Of a DNA stretch of 64,000 nucleotides, positions 1-8,215 are shown one piece after another. The translations under genes were made by a program, and so were the position numbers. Position 1 is the first letter of the stretch; each line of letters starts with the position of its first letter. The notes under the pieces were generated by a model. The model made no database searches and was not told the DNA's origin. It saw nothing but the letters and a program-made list of their open reading frames with translations. This stretch comes from CAVWSM01 sp963799425 (lineage in GTDB: Bacteria > Actinomycetota > Actinomycetes > Jiangellales > Jiangellaceae): the NCBI GenBank assembly GCA_963799425.1, contig CAWCXA010000001.1, forward strand, positions 62,001 through 126,000, given 5' to 3'.

Positions 1-137
1 AGTGCTCGCATTGCTGTCTCCCTGCTGCTTGGTCCCGCCGCGGCGAGGTGACCCGCGGCGGAAACGTTCCGGCGTGTGTGCCGGTAGTGCAACCTGGCAC
101 AGCCGTGGACTTGTCGACAAGCCCCTGATGACTTGAT
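1..137. other. Window edge, no assignable gene
   Basis: The only coding hint is an open + frame from base 1 that stops at 49-51, encoding about 16 residues that could be the C-terminus of a gene starting outside the window. The fragment is too short to identify. The rest, up to the stop codon of the HAD gene at 138, shows no clear hairpin or promoter. Confidence 0.2.
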
Positions 138-1004
138 TCAGCGACGGCGGCGCAGTGCCGCGAAGGCAGCAGCCATGCCGGCACCTACGGCCGCTCCCAT
201 TGCCGCTGCCGCGCTGATGCGGGCGACCCGACGACCCGTACGGAAATCGCGCACCCGCCAGCCCTGCAACTTGGCGTAGGACCGCAGCTCGGAGTCGGGG
301 TTGATTGCGCACGGGTAGCCCACCAGGGACAGCATCGGGATGTCGTTGGCGGAGTCGCTGTAGGCACTGCAGCGCTCCAGCTCGAGCCCTTCACGGACGG
401 CGAGGGCGCGAACCGCCTCGGCTTTGGCCTCGCCGTGCAGCAGGTCGCCGACGAGACGGCCGGTGTAGACACCGTTGACATGCTCGGCGACGGTTCCCAA
501 GGCGCCGGTCAGGCCTAGTCGCGAGGCGATGATCTCCGCGACCTCGACCGGTGTGGCCGTCACGAGCCAGACCCGCTGGCCGCTGTCGAGGTGGCTCTGC
601 GCCAGCAGATGCGTGCCCGGCCAGACGCTCTCGGACAGGTCGTCGGCGAAGATTTCCTCAGCGACGGCCCGAAGCTCCGCCACGCTGTGCCCGGCAATGA
701 ACGACAGGGCCGACTGGCGGACCTTGGCGATGTGTTCGGGGTTCTCCGAGCCGCCGACGCGGAAGGCGAGTTGTTGCCAAGCGAAGGCGGCCACGTCTCG
801 CACTCCGAAGAACTTCCGCTGATACAGCCCGCGGGCGAGCACAAATAGCGATGCACCGCGCAGAATCGTGTTGTCGACGTCGAAGAATGCGGCCGCTCGC
901 ACATCCGGCCCCGTCTCCAACGGCGTACCAACCTCGGTCGCCGCGGCCGCGACCTGGCCGGACATGACAGGCGAGACGTCGCGGGTACGTCGAAGCCGAG
1001 CCAT
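138..1004 (-). CDS. HAD-IB family phosphatase (SerB1-like)
   Basis: A cytosolic HAD-superfamily hydrolase of subfamily IB, the phosphoserine-phosphatase-like group, 288 residues. Motif I is DVDNT with the two catalytic aspartates at about residues 42 and 44, and the acidic motif IV is YSDSANDIPML near residue 217. The C-terminus ends in a small hydrophobic alanine/glycine-rich helix followed by arginines, which could touch the membrane. The first ~35 residues precede the domain and are not conserved-looking, so the alternative Met14 may be the true start. Mycobacteria carry serB1 in a similar position near glutaredoxin and the hem genes, which supports the name, but the substrate cannot be read from sequence. 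It is divergent from the gene at 1077. Confidence 0.85.
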   Translation of the reverse strand: MARLRRTRDVSPVMSGQVAAAATEVGTPLETGPDVRAAAFFDVDNTILRGASLFVLARGLYQRKFFGVRDVAAFAWQQLAFRVGGSENPEHIAKVRQSALSFIAGHSVAELRAVAEEIFADDLSESVWPGTHLLAQSHLDSGQRVWLVTATPVEVAEIIASRLGLTGALGTVAEHVNGVYTGRLVGDLLHGEAKAEAVRALAVREGLELERCSAYSDSANDIPMLSLVGYPCAINPDSELRSYAKLQGWRVRDFRTGRRVARISAAAAMGAAVGAGMAAAFAALRRRR

Positions 1005-1076
1005 GATCCAGAGCCTATGCCGACACGCTGATCAGCCGGGTGGTGAGTCCGCTCAAGATCGCTACGCTGGCCCGTC

Positions 1077-1841
1077 GTGAACACCGCGACGACCCACCGG
1101 CCGACGGCGGTCAGGCTGTCGCCGGCGGCCGTTGTCTTCCTCCCGGTCGTGGGGACGGCGCTGCTCACGCTCGTAGGCTCATTTGACACCGCCTTGCGTT
1201 GGATCGCGTTGGCGACCGGACTCGGCGCGCTTGGTCTGGCGGCCTGGCTGCAGGTGTGGTTGGAGCGGCAACGCTCCAGGGCACTGGCCGCCGAGCAGAG
1301 CGAGGCGACGCGGTTGCGCGTCGCGATGCGCGATGCACTGCAACCCGTGGCCGAGATGGTGGCTGTCATGCCCGGGCTCGGTTCCCACGAACGATTGCAT
1401 GAGCTCAAACCGGTGGCCGTCCAAGCCGTTGGCGCGATCACACTGCTGCTCAAGGACGTTGACCGGCTCCGTGCCGTGGTCTACCAGCTCTTGCCTGACG
1501 GCTCCGGGATGACCGTGCTCGCGTACACCGGCCGAGGCGGCACCGACCCGCGCCGCTTCACGGCTGGTACACCGCGGGGCGACACGGCCCTGGCGCTGGT
1601 GCGATCGGCAGGGCATCGCTTCGTCCGCGCCCTCGACCCGGTCGAGCAGGTCGACGACGACGGCACGATCAAGAGCTACCGGACGTTCATCGCCGCATCG
1701 ATCACCTCCGGCGACAGCGCGTACGGCATGGTGACCGTCGACGCGCCGCGAGCCGGTGACCTCGCAGACACCGATCAGCAGATCGTGCTCGTCGTCGCCG
1801 ATCTGCTCGCCATCGCCTTTGCAATCGCCGACTCGCGATGA
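1077..1841 (+). CDS. Membrane-anchored GAF-like sensor protein
   Basis: 254 residues, GTG start. Two hydrophobic segments (about residues 18-36 and 41-62) form a membrane hairpin. They are followed by a short charged linker (residues 62-85) and a soluble domain of about 160 residues whose pattern (strand-rich, with VYQLLPDGSGMTVLAYTG and an ending of the type QQIVLVVADLLAIAFAI) resembles a GAF-type sensory domain. No kinase, cyclase or DNA-binding domain follows, so it may act as a stand-alone sensor or a partner for another protein. It is divergent from the HAD gene and is followed by a small ORF with a strong ribosome site. The GAF assignment is by fold-like pattern only. Confidence 0.6.
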   Translation: MNTATTHRPTAVRLSPAAVVFLPVVGTALLTLVGSFDTALRWIALATGLGALGLAAWLQVWLERQRSRALAAEQSEATRLRVAMRDALQPVAEMVAVMPGLGSHERLHELKPVAVQAVGAITLLLKDVDRLRAVVYQLLPDGSGMTVLAYTGRGGTDPRRFTAGTPRGDTALALVRSAGHRFVRALDPVEQVDDDGTIKSYRTFIAASITSGDSAYGMVTVDAPRAGDLADTDQQIVLVVADLLAIAFAIADSR

Positions 1842-1877
1842 TCTGCGGCGTACGATGGATAGTCAAAGGAGGTCAGC

Positions 1878-2042
1878 GTGGTCGGCAAGCTAAAGGTGAC
1901 GCGCCCCGTCGAGCCTAGGGTTCGCGACCTGACCGACCCTGCCGTGATCCAGGCAATCTGGGACGACGCCGCCCGCGTCGTCCGCGCTGAGGCGCCGCTC
2001 CGGGCGCGCCGACTCCGTCAGCGCCGCGCGGCCGAGGTCTGA
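1878..2042 (+). CDS. Small basic protein, 54 aa, unknown
   Basis: GTG start 5 bases after a strong AAAGGAGGT ribosome site at 1864-1872, which is the main evidence that it is translated. The product is 54 residues (MVGKLKVTRPVEPRVRDL at the start) and ends in an arginine-rich helix (RARRLRQRRAAEV). It has no recognisable domain. It lies 20 bases before the glutaredoxin gene and is probably cotranscribed with it. Small basic proteins in this position could bind nucleic acid or ribosomes, but that is only a guess. Confidence 0.55.
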   Translation: MVGKLKVTRPVEPRVRDLTDPAVIQAIWDDAARVVRAEAPLRARRLRQRRAAEV

Positions 2043-2062
2043 GCTCGTCCGGGCCTGACTTG

Positions 2063-2314
2063 ATGTCCACTCCCACTGATGCTGCGCGCGTCGTCCTGGT
2101 TGGCAAGCCTGGCTGCCACCTGTGCGACGACGCGCGCGTGATCATCGATGAGGTGTGTGGCGAGCTGGGCGTCCCATGGGCTGAGCGGTCAATCCTCGAC
2201 GACCCCGAGCTGGAGCGGGCCTACGCCGACATGATTCCCGTGACCTTCGTCGACGGAGCCCAGCACGATTTCTGGCGCGTCGACCGGGCACGGCTGGCTA
2301 AGGCGCTGGGCTAG
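2063..2314 (+). CDS. Glutaredoxin family protein
   Basis: A small thioredoxin-fold protein of 83 residues with the redox motif CHLCDDAR near residue 14 and the cis-proline loop IPVTFVDG near residue 57. This belongs to the DUF836/glutaredoxin-like group with a CxxC active site, expected to carry out thiol-disulfide exchange in the cytosol. ATG at 2063 is preferred over the TTG directly before it. It lies upstream of rex, in the position held by the glutaredoxin-like Rv0508 near hemA in mycobacteria. The physiological partner is unknown. Confidence 0.85.
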   Translation: MSTPTDAARVVLVGKPGCHLCDDARVIIDEVCGELGVPWAERSILDDPELERAYADMIPVTFVDGAQHDFWRVDRARLAKALG

Positions 2315-2416
2315 GCAGTTTGCCGGCTGGACGGGCGCATTCACCGGTGCCCAGCAACAAGCTGGCCGTTCAGCGTGATCGTTGTCACACCGGGTGGGCA
2401 TACCATGATCGCAACT

Positions 2417-2434
2417 TTGTTCGCACGTTCACAA
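2417..2434. promoter_or_regulatory. Rex operator (ROP) candidate
   Basis: The 18-bp sequence TTGTTCGCACGTTCACAA matches the Rex operator pattern TTGTGAANNNNTTCACAA. The right half (TTCACAA) is perfect; the left half keeps TTGT and loses three bases. It lies 82 bases before the GTG start of rex. In Streptomyces coelicolor Rex represses its own rex-hemACD operon through such a site, so the position fits autoregulation by NADH/NAD+ ratio. Confidence 0.6.
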
Positions 2435-2515
2435 GCGCCTAGTGTGTGGTCCTGTACACGCCAGCCCGGGCAAGGTTGCCTGACCGCAGCCGGCCCGTTC
2501 CATCAGCGGAGCACA

Positions 2516-3235
2516 GTGAGCCGACGACGGAGCGCTTCGAGCCCCGAGAGCAGCCTCTCTCGGGGCATCCCCGAGGCCACTGTTGCGCGCCTGCCGCTCT
2601 ACCTGCGGGCGCTCACGGCTCTCGCCGAGCGCGGCGTGCACACCGTGTCGAGCGAAGAGCTGGCTACCGCCGCCGGTGTCAACTCCGCAAAGCTGCGCAA
2701 GGACCTGTCCTACCTCGGGTCCTATGGCACCCGGGGCGTCGGCTACGAGGTCGAGTACCTCACTTACCAGATCGCCCGCGAGACCGGCCTCACGCAGGAC
2801 TGGTCGGTGCTCATCGTCGGCGTCGGCAATCTCGGGCACGCTCTGGCCAACTACGCCGGCTTCGCCACCCGGGGCTTTCGGGTGGTTGCACTTGTCGACG
2901 CCGATCCGGCGCGGACGGGCGAGCAGGTGGGCCACCTGCGCGTACGGCATATCTCCGAACTCGAGCAGGTCATCCGCACCTGCGGCGTCAACATCGGGGT
3001 CATCGCCACCCCGGCGCACGCGGCGCAGGACGTCTGTGACCGACTCGTCGCCGCGGGTGTGTCCAGCATCCTCAACTTCGCGCCGGCGGTGCTGACCGTT
3101 CCGGACGGCGTCGACCTGCGCAAGGTCGACCTGTCGATCGAGCTGCAGATCCTCGCCTACCACGAGCAGCGCAAGAACGGCGCGACCGTGCTCCGCGACG
3201 TGCGCGACGGCCTGCCGGAGGTGACCCCGGCATGA
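2516..3235 (+). CDS. rex: Redox-sensing transcriptional repressor Rex
   Basis: A 239-residue Rex repressor that senses the NADH/NAD+ ratio. An N-terminal winged helix (about residues 16-85, with SSEELATAAGVNSAKLRKDL) binds DNA, and a Rossmann domain with VGVGNLGHAL (101-110) binds NAD(H). The domain-swapping C-terminal helix region ends in LSIELQILAYHEQR plus a short tail. The GTG at 2516 gives the usual family length; an upstream ATG at 2375 in the same frame would add 47 residues that read through the operator region and look non-coding. The stop overlaps hemA by ATGA, so rex and hemA are translationally coupled. NADH excess would relieve repression of haem synthesis. Confidence 0.93.
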   Translation: MSRRRSASSPESSLSRGIPEATVARLPLYLRALTALAERGVHTVSSEELATAAGVNSAKLRKDLSYLGSYGTRGVGYEVEYLTYQIARETGLTQDWSVLIVGVGNLGHALANYAGFATRGFRVVALVDADPARTGEQVGHLRVRHISELEQVIRTCGVNIGVIATPAHAAQDVCDRLVAAGVSSILNFAPAVLTVPDGVDLRKVDLSIELQILAYHEQRKNGATVLRDVRDGLPEVTPA

Positions 3236-4569
3236 GCGTCCTCGTAGTAGGGCTTTCGCACCGCAGCACTCCCGTCGAGCTGCTCGACCGGGCGGCGCTT
3301 ACGACCGACGATGTGTTCAAGCTGCTCACCGACGTCGGGCAGTCCGAGCACGTCGCCGAGGCCGCGGTCATCGCCACCTGCAACCGCGTCGAGCTGTACG
3401 TCGACGTCGCTCGGTTCCATGGCGGGTTCGAGGCCGCCACCAACCTGCTTGTCCAGCACACTGGCATGGCTCCCGACGAGCTGACCCCGCACCTGTACGT
3501 CCACTACGACGGCCGCGCGGTGCAGCACCTGTTCACCGTGGCTGCTGGGCTCGACTCGATGGTCGCGGGCGAGAGCCAGATCCTGGGTCAGGTGCGGGCC
3601 GCGCTGCAGGACGCCCAGGCGGCAGGGGCGGCCGGCCGCGCCCTCAACGCCGTCTTCCAGCACGCGCTCCGCGTCGGCAAGAGGGCCCACACCGAGACGG
3701 GCATCGACTCGGCCGGTCGGTCTCTCGTGACGGTCGGGCTCGCCGCGCTGCCGCCCGAGCTCGCAAACCTGTCCGGACGACGCGCTCTGGTCGTCGGCGC
3801 CGGGTCGATGGCGGCGCTGGCCGCAGCCACCCTGCGCGACGACGGCGCCTATGTCATCGTCGCCAACCGCACCTTCGAGCACGGCGAGCGCCTGGCCGCG
3901 TCCGTCGACGGTGAAGCCGTCGCTCTCACGGATCTCGCCTCAATGCTGCCGACCGTCGACATCGTCGTCTCGTGCACCGGGTCCGCGGGCATCGTCATCA
4001 CCCGCGACCAGGTCGCGGCCAGCCTGCCCGCCCGGGGAAACCGACCGCTGGGTCTCGTCGACCTGGCATTGCCGCACGACATCGAACCCGAGGCTGCCGA
4101 GCTCCCCGGTGTGGCCCGCGTCGACTTCGCCGTTATCGGTGCGGCCACGGCGCACGACGAGGAGGCGGCGTCGCGGGCCGCCGACCTCGCGGCTGCTCGC
4201 GCGATCATCGCCGATGAGGTGGCGGCGTTCGCCGGCCGCCAGCGCGCTGACCAGGCCGCGCCCACCGTGGTCGCGCTGCGCGCGATGGCGGAGGAGGTCG
4301 TCACGACCGAGCTGCATCGACTGCACAGTCGGCTGCCCGACGCCGACCCATTCATCGCGCAGGAGCTGGAGGCGACCGTACGGCGTGTCGTCGACAAGCT
4401 GCTGCACGCACCGACCGTGCGCGTCAAGGAACTCGCTATTGAATCAGGCGGTCACACCTACACCGAGGCGCTGCGCGAGCTGTTCTCACTCGACCCCCAG
4501 TCCGTAGCGGCTGTCGAAGCCGTCGAGCTCCCCGAGGACCAGCCGCCGGCCGACGGAGGTGACCGATGA
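3232..4569 (+). CDS. hemA: Glutamyl-tRNA reductase
   Basis: Catalyses NADPH-dependent reduction of glutamyl-tRNA(Glu) to glutamate-1-semialdehyde, the first committed step of C5-pathway tetrapyrrole synthesis. 445 residues. The catalytic domain carries the nucleophilic cysteine in ATCNRVELY (around residue 50) and the family signature SMVAGESQILGQV. A Rossmann domain with VVGAGSMAALAA follows near residue 187, then a long helical dimerisation domain. It overlaps both rex and hemC by four bases, so the three are one transcription unit under the Rex-box candidate. Its product is used by HemL, encoded at 39.3 kb. Confidence 0.97.
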   Translation: MSVLVVGLSHRSTPVELLDRAALTTDDVFKLLTDVGQSEHVAEAAVIATCNRVELYVDVARFHGGFEAATNLLVQHTGMAPDELTPHLYVHYDGRAVQHLFTVAAGLDSMVAGESQILGQVRAALQDAQAAGAAGRALNAVFQHALRVGKRAHTETGIDSAGRSLVTVGLAALPPELANLSGRRALVVGAGSMAALAAATLRDDGAYVIVANRTFEHGERLAASVDGEAVALTDLASMLPTVDIVVSCTGSAGIVITRDQVAASLPARGNRPLGLVDLALPHDIEPEAAELPGVARVDFAVIGAATAHDEEAASRAADLAAARAIIADEVAAFAGRQRADQAAPTVVALRAMAEEVVTTELHRLHSRLPDADPFIAQELEATVRRVVDKLLHAPTVRVKELAIESGGHTYTEALRELFSLDPQSVAAVEAVELPEDQPPADGGDR

Positions 4570-5522
4570 CGGCGCAGCAGGCGCTGCGACTCGGCACGCG
4601 GCGCAGCCGACTTGCGATGGCGCAGTCGACATGGGTGGCCGAGCGGATCACCGCGGCGACCGGTCGGGTCGTGGAGCTCGTCGAGATCACGACCGAGGGC
4701 GACGTCAACAGGGCTCAGCTGACCCAGATCGGCGGCACGGGTGTGTTCGTGAGCGCGCTGCGGGATGCGTTGCTCGCCGGTGAGGTTGACGTGGCTGTGC
4801 ACTCGCTCAAGGACCTCCCGACTGCCGACCCCGACGGGCTGACCCTGGCTGCTGTCCCCGTACGGGAGGACCCACGAGACGTGCTGTGCGCCCGGGACGG
4901 GTTGTCGCTGAGCAAGCTGCCGTCGGGTTCGGTGATCGGCACCGGGTCGCCGAGGCGCGCGGCGCAGCTGCACGCTCTGGGGTTCGGTCTGGACGTGCGC
5001 CCGATCCGCGGCAACGTCGACACCCGCCTCGGCCTGGTCGCCGACAGGAAGGTCGATGGCGTTGTCCTTGCCCGGGCGGGGCTCGCCCGACTCGGCCGGC
5101 TTGACGCCATCACCGAGGTGATCGACCCGCAGCTCATGCTGCCGGCGCCGGGACAGGGCGCACTCGCCGTGGAGGCGCTCGGTGCCAGCCCGTACGTCGC
5201 CGAGCTAGCCGGCGCTCTCGACCATGCCGAGACCCGCGCCGCTGTCCTCGCCGAACGCAGCCTGCTGGCCACACTCGAGGCCGGCTGTACGGCTCCCGTC
5301 GGCGCCTTTGCCGAAGTTGTCCGCGATCAACCATCACAGCTCCACTTGCATGCCGTCGTCACTGCACCCGACGGTTCGGCAACCATCCGCAAGTCCGCTA
5401 CCGGAACTCTCGTCGGGGCGCAGGAGCTCGGCCGCCAACTGGCCGCCGAGCTGCTCGACGAGGGCGCCGCTGGCCTGGTCACGGCCCCCGACCGGGGGCC
5501 CCACAAGGAGGCCGTCTCGTGA
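4566..5522 (+). CDS. hemC: Hydroxymethylbilane synthase (porphobilinogen deaminase)
   Basis: Polymerises four porphobilinogens into hydroxymethylbilane. 318 residues. The N-terminus LRLGTRRSRLAMAQ, the VHSLKDLP loop (79-85), the substrate-binding arginine region TGSPRRAAQL, and the dipyrromethane-cofactor cysteine in EAGCTAPVGAF (Cys241) are all present. The catalytic aspartate sits in the HSLKDLPT loop. It starts by ATGA overlap with hemA and ends by GTGA overlap with hemD. Nothing is missing. Confidence 0.97.
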   Translation: MTAQQALRLGTRRSRLAMAQSTWVAERITAATGRVVELVEITTEGDVNRAQLTQIGGTGVFVSALRDALLAGEVDVAVHSLKDLPTADPDGLTLAAVPVREDPRDVLCARDGLSLSKLPSGSVIGTGSPRRAAQLHALGFGLDVRPIRGNVDTRLGLVADRKVDGVVLARAGLARLGRLDAITEVIDPQLMLPAPGQGALAVEALGASPYVAELAGALDHAETRAAVLAERSLLATLEAGCTAPVGAFAEVVRDQPSQLHLHAVVTAPDGSATIRKSATGTLVGAQELGRQLAAELLDEGAAGLVTAPDRGPHKEAVS

Positions 5523-7132
5523 CGACCAAGTCCACCAATTCCCGAGCTGCCAAGCAGCCCGGCTCTGTCACCTTCGTCGGGGCGGGTCCAGGCGACCCAG
5601 GTCTGTTGACTGTGCGAGCCGTCGAGACGCTCGCGGCGGCCGAGGTGGTCATCCTCGACTCGCCGCGCGAGCAGTTGCTCGCACACCTGCCGGCCGACGC
5701 CGAGCTTGTCGACGGCTCAGTCGACGCAGACGGCCAGCCGCTCGCCCGCGCGGCCCGCACCAAGCTGGCTGCCCAGGCCGCCAGGCGGGGCGCACGCGTC
5801 GTCCGGCTCGTCGACGGCGACCCCGGCATGCTCAACGGCCTGGCCGAAGAGGCGGCGGCCTGCGTCAAGGCGGGTGTGCCGTTCGAGATCGTGCCCGGTG
5901 TTACCCAGGTTTCCGCCGTCCCGGCGTTTGCCGGCGTGCCGATCACGACGCAGGCCTCTCGCACAGTTCGAGTCGTGACCGCCGACGCCCAGACCAACTG
6001 GTCGGCGTGCGCCGAGGCCGACACGACGCTCGTCGTGCTCGGTGCAGTGTCCGACGTCGGCGACTGGGCAAAGGCACTCGTCGCGGCCGAACGTTCGACC
6101 GACACCCCTGTGCTGGTGACTGTCGACGGCAGCACGACGGAGCAGCGTTCGCTGACGTCCACGTTGGGCCAGGTCGCGCGCGACCTGCGCGCGGCCAAGC
6201 TCGACGGGTCGGCAGTGTCCGTCGTCGGCGATGTCGTGACGCAACGCGAGTCGCTGTCGTGGTTCGAGAACAAGCCGCTGTTCGGGTGGCGGGTGCTCGT
6301 GCCGCGCACCAAGGAGCAGGCCGGCGTGTTGTCCCGGCAGCTGCAGGTCTACGGTGCGGTGCCCGAGGAGGTTCCGACGATCTCGGTCGAGCCGCCACGC
6401 AACCCGCAGCAGATGGAAAAGGCAATCCGTGGCTTGGTCGAGGGGCGTTATGAGTGGATCGCGTTCACGTCGGTCAACGCGGTGCGCGCCGTACGCGAGA
6501 AGTTCGAGGAGTACGGCCTCGACGCTCGCGCGTTCTCCGGACTGAAGATCGCGGCCGTCGGCGAGCAGACCGCAGCGGCCTTGCAGCGTCTCGGCATCAA
6601 CCCCGACCTCATCCCGAAGGGTGAGCAGTCCGCCCGCGGGTTGCTGGAGGAGTGGCCGCCGTTCGATGAGGTGCTCGACCCGATCAACCGGGTCTTCCTG
6701 CCTCGTGCCGACATCGCCACGGAGACGCTGGTCGCCGGGCTCGTCGATCTGGGTTGGGAGGTCGACGACGTCACCGCCTACCGCACCGTGCGGGCCGCGC
6801 CGCCGCCGGCTGACACCCGCGAGGCCATCAAGACCGGCAAGTTCGATGCAGTCGTCTTCACCTCGTCGTCCACCGTGCGCAACCTTGTCGGCATCGCGGG
6901 GAAGCCGCACGCCGCAACGGTTGTCGCGTGCATCGGCCCGCAGACCGCCAAGACTGCGGAGGAGCACGGCCTGCGCGTCGACGTGCTTGCGGAGGCGCCG
7001 TCAGTGGAGACGCTGGCGCGGGCGTTGGCCGAGTTCGGTTCCGCCCGGCGTGCCGCGTTCGCCGAAGCGGGCGAGCCGGTGACCAAGCCGTCGGAGAAGA
7101 AGCGGGCGTCGGCGCGCCGGAAGGCCACGTGA
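5519..7132 (+). CDS. hemD: Fused methyltransferase-like domain / uroporphyrinogen-III synthase
   Basis: A 537-residue two-domain protein. The N-terminal ~240 residues have the tetrapyrrole methylase fold, opening with FVGAGPGDPGLLTVRAVE, but the usual GDPFVFGRGGEE substrate loop reads GDPGMLNGLAEE. The C-terminal ~260 residues, from WRVLVPRTKEQAG onward, are uroporphyrinogen-III synthase (HemD), with FTSSSTVRNLVGI near the end. HemD cyclises hydroxymethylbilane with inversion of ring D. The same fused arrangement occurs in other actinobacteria, including the mycobacterial HemD, so the degraded methylase is probably ancestral and may be structural. GTG start overlaps hemC; the tail is lysine/arginine-rich. 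Confidence 0.92.
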   Translation: MTTKSTNSRAAKQPGSVTFVGAGPGDPGLLTVRAVETLAAAEVVILDSPREQLLAHLPADAELVDGSVDADGQPLARAARTKLAAQAARRGARVVRLVDGDPGMLNGLAEEAAACVKAGVPFEIVPGVTQVSAVPAFAGVPITTQASRTVRVVTADAQTNWSACAEADTTLVVLGAVSDVGDWAKALVAAERSTDTPVLVTVDGSTTEQRSLTSTLGQVARDLRAAKLDGSAVSVVGDVVTQRESLSWFENKPLFGWRVLVPRTKEQAGVLSRQLQVYGAVPEEVPTISVEPPRNPQQMEKAIRGLVEGRYEWIAFTSVNAVRAVREKFEEYGLDARAFSGLKIAAVGEQTAAALQRLGINPDLIPKGEQSARGLLEEWPPFDEVLDPINRVFLPRADIATETLVAGLVDLGWEVDDVTAYRTVRAAPPPADTREAIKTGKFDAVVFTSSSTVRNLVGIAGKPHAATVVACIGPQTAKTAEEHGLRVDVLAEAPSVETLARALAEFGSARRAAFAEAGEPVTKPSEKKRASARRKAT

Positions 7133-7152
7133 GGCAAGCTCATGCGAACTCG

Positions 7153-7215
7153 TGTTGATCATGGCGGAGACGTGATCATTCTCGTGGAATGATCACACCA
7201 TTGCCATGATCAACA
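7153..7215. repeat. Nested palindrome upstream of hemB
   Basis: An outer 13-bp perfect inverted repeat (TGTTGATCATGGC at 7153-7165, its complement at 7203-7215) encloses a second perfect 10-bp hairpin (GTGATCATTC at 7172-7181, loop TCGTG, complement at 7187-7196). It lies between hemD and hemB and ends 16 bases before the hemB GTG. A similar nested element with TTGATCTTGG arms lies before hemL at 39169-39240. It may be a REP-type repeat, a terminator for the hem operon or a regulatory structure. Confidence 0.75.
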
Positions 7216-7231
7216 GGGGTGGGAGCGGGAG

Positions 7232-8215
7232 GTGTGGGTGATGGGGTTTCCGGTCGAGCGGCCGCGTCGGCTGCGCCGCACGTCGGCGTTGCGTCGACTG
7301 GTCGCCGAGACGTCGGTCGAGCCACGCCACCTTGTGCTGCCGATGTTCGTACGGGAGAACGCGACCGAGCCGGTCCCCATCCAGTCCATGCCCGGCGTCG
7401 TCCAGCACACCCGTGACACGCTGCGCAAGGCGGCCGCAGATGCAGTCGAGGCCGGTGTGGGCGGCCTCATGCTCTTCGGCGTCCCGGAAAGCAAGGACGC
7501 CACAGGAAGCGGAGCCGTCGACCCACACGGTGCCCTCAACGTTGCCATCCGCGATGTTGTCGCCGAGGTCGGCGACGCCACCGTCGTGATGGGCGACCTC
7601 TGCCTCGACGAGTTCACTGATCACGGTCACTGCGGCGTGCTCGCAGCCGACGGCTCGGTAGACAACGACGCGACGCTGGAGGTCTACCGCGAGATGGCCG
7701 TCGCACAGGCCGAGGCCGGCGTACACGTCGTCGGCCCCAGCGGCATGATGGACGGCCAGGTCGGCGCTATCCGCGACGCGCTCGACGCCGCTCGCCACCA
7801 GGACGTGTCGATACTCGCCTACTCCGCCAAGTACGCCTCTGCGTTCTACGGCCCGTTCCGCGAGGCGGTCGCGTCCTCGCTAACAGGCGACCGCAAGACG
7901 TACCAGCAGGATCCCGCCAACGCCGTGGAGGCGTTGCGCGAAGTGCGGCTCGATGTCGAGGAAGGTGCCGACATCGTCATGGTCAAGCCGGCGATGAGCT
8001 ACCTCGACATCCTTGCCGCTGTACGGCAGGCCGTCGACGTGCCTGTCGCGGCGTACCAGGTCTCCGGCGAGTACGCGATGGTCGAGGCCGCGGCGGCCAA
8101 GGGTTGGGTCGACCGTGACCGAGCGATCTTCGAAACCCTGACATCCATCCGCCGAGCGGGCGCCGACCTGGTCCTCACCTACTGGGCCGTCGAGGCCGCG
8201 CGGCGGTTGCGGTGA
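7232..8215 (+). CDS. hemB: Porphobilinogen synthase (delta-aminolevulinate dehydratase)
   Basis: Condenses two 5-aminolevulinates into porphobilinogen. 327 residues from GTG 7232; ATG at 7241 (MGFPVERPRR) is an equally good start. The two Schiff-base lysines lie in YSAKYASAFYGPFR and MVKPAMSYLD. The metal loop reads LCLDEFTDHGHCG: two of the three cysteines of the zinc-type site are kept and the middle one is Asp, so metal use may be mixed zinc/magnesium. It is separated from hemD by the nested palindrome, so it may have its own promoter. Its stop overlaps the next gene by GTGA. Confidence 0.95.
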   Translation: MWVMGFPVERPRRLRRTSALRRLVAETSVEPRHLVLPMFVRENATEPVPIQSMPGVVQHTRDTLRKAAADAVEAGVGGLMLFGVPESKDATGSGAVDPHGALNVAIRDVVAEVGDATVVMGDLCLDEFTDHGHCGVLAADGSVDNDATLEVYREMAVAQAEAGVHVVGPSGMMDGQVGAIRDALDAARHQDVSILAYSAKYASAFYGPFREAVASSLTGDRKTYQQDPANAVEALREVRLDVEEGADIVMVKPAMSYLDILAAVRQAVDVPVAAYQVSGEYAMVEAAAAKGWVDRDRAIFETLTSIRRAGADLVLTYWAVEAARRLR

